From Azorinus chamasolen (Eukaryota > Mollusca > Bivalvia > Cardiida > Solecurtidae): DNA of 64,000 bases. The stretch's first letter is position 1. Each line of letters starts with the position of its first letter. The stretch is from NCBI GenBank assembly GCA_963576725.1, contig OY755240.1, forward strand, positions 37,536,629 to 37,600,628. Reading direction: 5' to 3'. Below, piece by piece: positions 58,308-64,000 of the stretch. The notes under the pieces are model-generated. The model saw nothing but the letters and a program-made list of their open reading frames with translations. It was not told the origin of the DNA and did no database searches. A program made the position numbers and the translations under genes.

Positions 58308-58734
58308 AAATCTACACAATTCTGAAATTTTCCTTTTGTCTAATTAATGCTCATTTTAGGTAGATTTATTCAAAGAGGTAGGATCTAAAAATAACCTATG
58401 AGGGAATGGGTTAAAAACAGTGTGAACAGACAATAATTCTGAAGCAGACAACATAACAGTGAACAGGAACTTGACCTCTCCAATAATTGCATAACACTAA
58501 CCTAGGCTATCTGGAGTCCAAGATAAAGGGAAACCCTTAGATTGTAGAAGTCTATAATAAAGTATAATCCACAGAGCAGGACAGGGCCAAATTTAACCTC
58601 TGAACTATGATATTTACAAAATTTATAAAGATATACTAAGTTTTTGACAAGCAGATATTTAGAGCTTTCCCTATGCCTATAACTAGTGAACCCAGCACTC
58701 TGCTAAAGAAAACTTAAACAACAGTCTGCTTCAA

Positions 58735-59697
58735 ACAAGAGGGCCAGAATGGCCCTGAAGCGCTCACCAGACAATCAGAGAAGATTTTCAAAGTTTTCAC
58801 TATATGTTTCTATAGAAAACTAGCCGGCTCTGGGCCGGGCCAATTTTGACCCCAGGGGCATAATTTATAAAAACTTTTGTAGAGGACTTGAACATGATGC
58901 TATGAGCTAAATATGAAAGCTGAGAACCTTTCAGTTTCAGAGGAGAAGATTTTCAAAGTTTTCTCTATATGTTTGTACTGAAAACTACCCACCCTGGGGC
59001 GGGGCCAATTTTGACCCCAGGCCCATAATTCATATAAATTTTGTAAAGGACCTATACATGATGATATGTGCCAAATATGAAAGCTAAGAACTTTCCAGAT
59101 TCAGAGAAAAAGATTTTCAAAATTTTCACTATTTGTTTCCATTAAAAACTGCCCACCCCTGGGGCGGGGAAAATTTTGACCCCAGGGCCATAATTAATAT
59201 AACTTTTGTAGAGGACCTGAACATGATGCTCTGTGCCAAATATGAAAGCTGAGCGCCTTCCAGTTTCAGAAGAGAAGATTTTCAAAGATTTCACTATTTG
59301 TTTCTATTGAAAACTGCCCACCCCTGGGGCGGGCCAATTTTGGCCCCAGGGCCATAATTTATATAACTTCTGTAGAGGAACTAAACATGATGCTATGTGC
59401 CAAATATGAAAGCTGAGAACCTTCCAGTTTCAGAGGAGAAGATTTTCAAAGTTTTCTCTATATGTTTCTACTGAAAACTACCCACACCTGGGGCAGGGCC
59501 AATTTTGACCCCAGGGCCATAATTTATATAACTTTTGTAGAGGACCTGAACATGATGCTATGTGCCAAATATGAAAGCTGAAAACCTTCCAGTTTCAGAG
59601 GAGAAGATTTTCAAAGTTTTCACTATATGTTTCTATTGAAAACTGCCCATCCCTGGGGCGGGCCAATCTTGACCCCAGGGCCATAATTTATATAACT
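58735..59697 (+). repeat. A-type element, left part
   Basis: 5' hairpin agggccagaatggccct, GCGCTCACC, and about six monomers. Split by Naiad N11 at 'tataact'. Confidence 0.82.
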
Positions 59698-60704
59698 GAC
59701 AATTATGCAGCGTTTCTTGACCTAGACCTTAAAATTAATAATGGAATGATTTCTTCTAAAATATATGACAAAAGAGATGATTTTGATTTTAATATTGTAA
59801 ATTTTCCTCATCTTGACGGGGATGTTCCCCGTGCTCCATCTTACGGGGTTTATATATCTCAACTTATTCGTTTTGCTAGAGCTTGTTCATCTATTGACGA
59901 TTTTAACAGTCGAAATCTCATTTTAACTGAAAAACTTCTTAAACAAGGATATAGATACCATAAACTAAGAAAAACTTTCTCTAAATTTTACTATCGAAAT
60001 CTCTCGCTTATTGGCAAGTACAAATGTAATCTCAAGGTACTTTTGCGACACGGTATTTCACATCCTGAATTTTATGGTGATGTGATTTACAAACTTCGTA
60101 GAATTATTGGACATACCCATTTTCTCACTTTGTTCATCAAATATATTAAACAATTCATTAAAAAGGGATATGATCCTGTATTATTACAACATACTGCATG
60201 TTTGGTTGTGAACCCTTTTACAGTTGGCAATCACGCTGGCCTCTTTGCATGTACGCCGACAAGAAAGGTTTAGTACTCTATGAAGGCGACCTCTTAAATC
60301 CAGAAATGGAAGGAGAACGTCGGATATCCGTACTATTTCATTTTTGTCGTACCCTTTATTACTTTTCTACAGTTACTCTGTTTGCAGCTCAATCATTGAG
60401 TACACTAGCGATAGGTGCATACAGTATGTTCAATTAAATGTTTTTGTTATACATGCACTTTTAGGATGGGGATGGAATAAGGGTGAGGTTGGGCGCCCAT
60501 AAACCGGTTTAAACCCCCGGTGACTTTTGTCACTGACCGTTCCAAGGCGGTACTTCCATCTTCCTCCTATTGTATGTTTGTTTTGTCTTTGTGCGTCTCT
60601 TATTGTTTTTTCTACCCATGTACATTTTCTGTTTCCTTGTGTTGCTGTTCGGGCGAGTGTTTGTTCTGTATGTGGTATTTCCTGCATGACTCATTTTTGT
60701 ACTT
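59698..60704 (+). mobile_element. Naiad copy N11, 5'-truncated, ORF end intact
   Basis: Starts at DNYAAFLDLDLKINNGM and is open for 191 codons to TRKV-TAG (60271-60273) without disruption. SECIS and a 3' UTR with one deletion (near 60460) follow. Flanks are left tataACT and right gtACTTTTGTAGAGG, against the monomer's tataacttttgtagagg. Confidence 0.92.
60271..60335 (+). promoter_or_regulatory. SECIS element (Naiad N11)
   Basis: Same fold as N6; one T-to-C change lies in the 3' internal loop (atatccg). Confidence 0.85.
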
Positions 60705-60890
60705 TTGTAGAGGACCTGAACATAATGCTCTGTGTCAAATATGAAAGCTGAGAGCCTTCCAGCTTCAGAGGAGATTTTCAAAGATTTCACTATTTGTTTC
60801 TTTTGAAAACTGCCCACCCCTGGGGCGGGGCTAATTTTGACCCCAGGGACATAATTTATATAACTTTTGTAGAGGACCTGAACACATGGT
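60705..60890 (+). repeat. A-type element, right part
   Basis: The monomer continues (gtagaggacctgaacataatgc..) with one more partial unit. Confidence 0.8.
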
Positions 60891-61796
60891 TCATACAGAC
60901 TTTCCAAACATAAAATCAGGGTCTTTTTAGGGACTCCATTCACTAAATTTAGGGCCTCAAAAAGTATGTAAGTCATAGCTGAACGGTATGTTTTTGACTA
61001 AAACTCTTATTTCTAATAATAAGTACACTTACGGGTACCTACCTAATACCTAAACTGTTTTCAGTTTTATTACCATGTCACTGATCTTTCTTTCCAGCTT
61101 TGTATCTAAAACACTTTTCTCTTTTGCCTTTTCCCCAGAGAGCATTGGATATGGCTATGTGAGAAAAAATTATATCATTTTCTGGTGGGGGAGGAACAGT
61201 AAAGTTAAACGTATCCATGCTTCTTTGTGTAAACTGATTGTTCATTTTGTGTTGTTCACATTTCCCATGTGACCACAACGCATTCTATCCCATCTTACCA
61301 AGATCAATTGATTTATGACACATTTTACAATATGTCTTGAAAGGCTACGCAATCGCGTTTTCCGTAATTCATATGTTTGGAACGAAGTTTACATTATTAC
61401 ACAAGGACCCCTCGCCCGGGAAGGTTTATACTTTCAGTTTCACGAAATCGTCGCCAACTAGGCAACTATCACTGTTTTTGTTTCTCAACAATTGTCAACG
61501 CCATTTCTTTCTCTAGCCATCTTGTGCAAAACTTATTTTTCACACTGTTGTCGTAATATCTGTCTGTGCTTCTCATTTATGTCTAACATTCAGATCAGTT
61601 GACATTACAGATACAGAATTTCATACCACGGGCGCCATATTGGAATATTGAACAAACACTACATAATACGAGTGACTTGATTGGCTGCAGGACAAGAGTC
61701 TCGTTATTTGATTAGCTGAACTGAAATCTCACTTTTAACGTGATAAACGTTATTAACGCGGATTCACTTGGAATATATAGTAAACAAAAGAGTTGT
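60891..61796. other. Unassigned sequence
   Basis: No ORF with a recognised domain. Less repetitive than its surroundings. Confidence 0.45.
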
Positions 61797-62195
61797 CACG
61801 GGTGACAAATGCCCCCAAAGTGTTTGACACCGAAATGCATTTTGGCGGAAAAACAATACAATGTAATGCAGGTGTAACATGAAATTTTGATGCTGTTAAA
61901 AATGACACAGGAGTCAGTTCTTAACATTAGAAACAGAACCTTTGGCGATTATGATAGCTAAGAAAAGAGCCAAGGGTCAAAACTTATTTAAAAAGGACCC
62001 TAGGTCATTCTCAACGTTAAAAAGGACCCTGGGTTGATTGTCAACGTTAAAAACAGATCTTGGGTAAATTCTTAACGTTTTAAAAAAAAGACACGGGGTC
62101 AAATTTCAATATTAAAAAAACATGCTGTGTTGATTTTTACTGTTAAGTTGATTCTTAACGTTTAAGAAAGACCCTATGTCGATCCTTAACGTTAA
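61797..62195 (-). repeat. Second copy of the 'aacgtt' minisatellite tail, inverted
   Basis: It begins ttgtcacgggtgacaa, then cccccaaagtgtttgacac, and has several ~35-bp 'aaaaaggaccctgggttgat' units. It matches 18390-18650 on the opposite strand. Confidence 0.85.
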
Positions 62196-62330
62196 CAAGA
62201 GGGCCATGATGGCCCTGAAATCGCTCACCAGAGGGAAAGATTTTTAAAGTTTTAACTACATGTATGTTTCTAAACAAAACTGGACACCTGTTTTGTGGGG
62301 TGTTATTTGACCCTTTCTCTGTACAATTAT
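62196..62330 (+). repeat. A-type 5' end
   Basis: agggccatgatggccct, TCGCTCACC and a partial monomer. Confidence 0.75.
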
Positions 62331-62751
62331 AATGGCAAGCTTTCTGGGATAATTTGCTTTATTATAAATATTTTCTAAGTCCAATACCGAACGTTTACCG
62401 ACCGTTAACTTGGAAAGCATATTTCGCACAAAAAATATGTGGAAAAGTTTCATTTTCCATTACATATTACTACGCATAACCTAACAACTCCTTGATATAT
62501 TGCGTATTTAGAAACGAACGACAACTCTTGTAGAGCACGTTTCGTAACAAAACCAGTTCACACCGGGACGTTTCGAACCCCTTCAGAATTAGAGTACTGA
62601 TGATTGTTTCAAAGCAGAAATTGTATAAAAATCGCGATTTCAACAATTTATACAAACGGAATTGTTATGGAAATGGAAAATTAAAACTTGTTAACAATAA
62701 CTGGTGATAATAACCATTGTGATAAATAGAGCATTTGCCTTAGTGATAAAT
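62331..62751. other. Unassigned sequence
   Basis: No gene recognised. A half hairpin of the ACCATTGTGATAAAT family lies at 62712-62738. Confidence 0.5.
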
Positions 62752-62924
62752 TAGGGGATAACCGTTGCGTATTTGAAGATTTGCAGCAGTATATCGGTGG
62801 TTTATATGTCGCAAATTTAGTTTTACATGCGACGCGTTAGCGGAGCATGTAAAATGATTATTTGCGACATATAAACCACCGATATACTGCTGCAAATCTT
62901 CAAATAAGCAACGATTATCCCTAT
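62752..62924. repeat. Long near-perfect foldback, ~75-base arms
   Basis: Outer arms run from 'ggataaccgttgcgtatttg' to 'gtcgcaaat' and return as the complement. The inner stem TTTTACATGC/GCATGTAAAA closes a ~14-base loop (62831-62844). Only a few mismatches. Confidence 0.92.
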
Positions 62925-64000
62925 TCTAATGAAACCATAGATCCAGATGGCAAAAAACAAACAATACTTTAAGTCCTTTGATATTTTCTCTCTGTCGTCA
63001 TAACATGACGTCATGAAACACCGCATATCTCCGCATTACGCATATAGAAAATAGTTCTCCCGGAGCCAAGCAATTCAATTATTGTGCTTATATTTAATAT
63101 ACCAAGAACTGGTGTTGTCACTTGATGCTTTGATTTTCACAAATGAAAACCGTTAAGTCATGGTCCTTTCAAAACTACGAAAGATGAATCAAATTTGACC
63201 TCGACATTGCTCGAAATTCCACAATAATTGTAAACGGAATTATTTATTTTTAAATTGTTTGCAATGTGGAACTGGTTGCATATTCAAGATACTTTGGCTG
63301 ATTGGTGTATTTGATTAGAATGATGATATGCATAGTGGACGTGCAAATGGAAATTATCAGGAGCGACAATCTACAGGCATGTTTGGAATTTGCAACGAGC
63401 CCTCGAGTGGTCTAGAGTGGGTGGGGCGAATTCTCATTATGGGATTGTCCTTGAAGAATTGAAGAATACTGCCGCTTCTGATTGTCGGACGAGTCGGCAT
63501 TATAGCTTTGGACACTGGCTTCATTCTGATGACCGACCGGACGTTTTCATTATTTCCCTGGTTTTGACACCAGCATAGGCCAACAGCTAGTGCATGATTG
63601 CGGTCTCTCGGACACAGTGATTTGTGTTTTAAAACTTTTGGCGAAACAAGCCTCAGCAGAAATTGTTTTCATCATTTCGTTCAGCACACGCTCACCAACA
63701 GGCCTGGATGCGTATATGATTCTTCATAATCGACTGAACGTTTGGGTTACTGAATGAAATGGTTCGATCACGGGTGCAGTTTTATCAGGTATGTTTTCAG
63801 AGATTTACACCTGTTTTCTCAATCCTGCATGAATCATAAACAGTACTTTTGTCAGAGATCTTAGGTTTTCTATGTACACCAAGAAGAGCGAAATTCAAGG
63901 TTATGTCAAACCACTTTTCTCTGGAAAGCTTTGAGATTGATGGCAGAGAGGAAACCTGAGTTTTTTAGTGTTTTCAGATCATTGTCTGTAATCAGTTGGT
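62925..64000. other. Unassigned sequence to the window end
   Basis: A 62-codon + ORF (63390-63578) has no recognised domain. No RNA gene or repeat seen. Confidence 0.45.

Noticed and set aside
61631..61640. CCATATTGG as a CArG/SRF site
   Set aside because: The A/T core is five bases, one short of the consensus, and no gene start is supported nearby.

Overview
This is a eukaryotic, AT-rich, intron-poor stretch made almost entirely of repeats and transposons. The content points to a bivalve mollusc, most likely a heterodont clam: selenoprotein-type Penelope-like retrotransposons of the Naiad clade, 'pearl'/Helentron-like elements built from ~160-bp tandem monomers with terminal hairpins, a LINE carrying a 2A peptide, and a decayed Tc1. 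The taxon is inferred from these families, not read from a host gene. No host gene could be identified with confidence.

Layout: 1-8858 is a head-to-tail array of a 2544-bp unit (3.48 copies, no difference found by eye). 8859-9911 is a dead Tc1/mariner transposase. 10241-10800 holds fragments of dispersed repeats. A divergent Penelope-like element (PLE-B) starts at 10802, is cut at 11769 and resumes at 36642. The 24.9 kb between has ~505-bp direct terminal repeats (11770-12274 and 35340-36641) and a 4-5 bp target duplication, so it reads as one LTR-type element later filled with other insertions. Inside it are a LINE (13226-18827, 11-bp target duplication) that itself contains a minisatellite-type element (16845-18660), and a cluster of Naiad copies (19686-34262) in direct and inverted arrangement. 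One more Naiad lies inside the right terminal repeat (35616-36410).

From 37164 to the end, the window is a mosaic of four families of Helentron/pearl-like non-autonomous repeats, called here A, B, C and M types, plus short foldback hairpins, more truncated Naiads (40283-41573, 41629-42327, 59698-60704) and a second, 5'-truncated LINE (50258-51629).

The most notable system is the Naiad element. Its GIY-YIG endonuclease is N-terminal to the reverse transcriptase. In-frame UGA codons sit at conserved cysteine positions: the endonuclease zinc-finger Cys, the first Cys of the CxC linker, and a site in the RT fingers. Just downstream, overlapping the UAG stop codon, every copy that reaches the end of the ORF carries a complete type-2 SECIS fold. 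UGA codons and SECIS together indicate a selenocysteine-encoding retrotransposon, as published for clam Naiads. Three filled/empty site pairs in the window also show the Naiad 3' end joined at CTTT-type targets. All copies here are truncated or broken.
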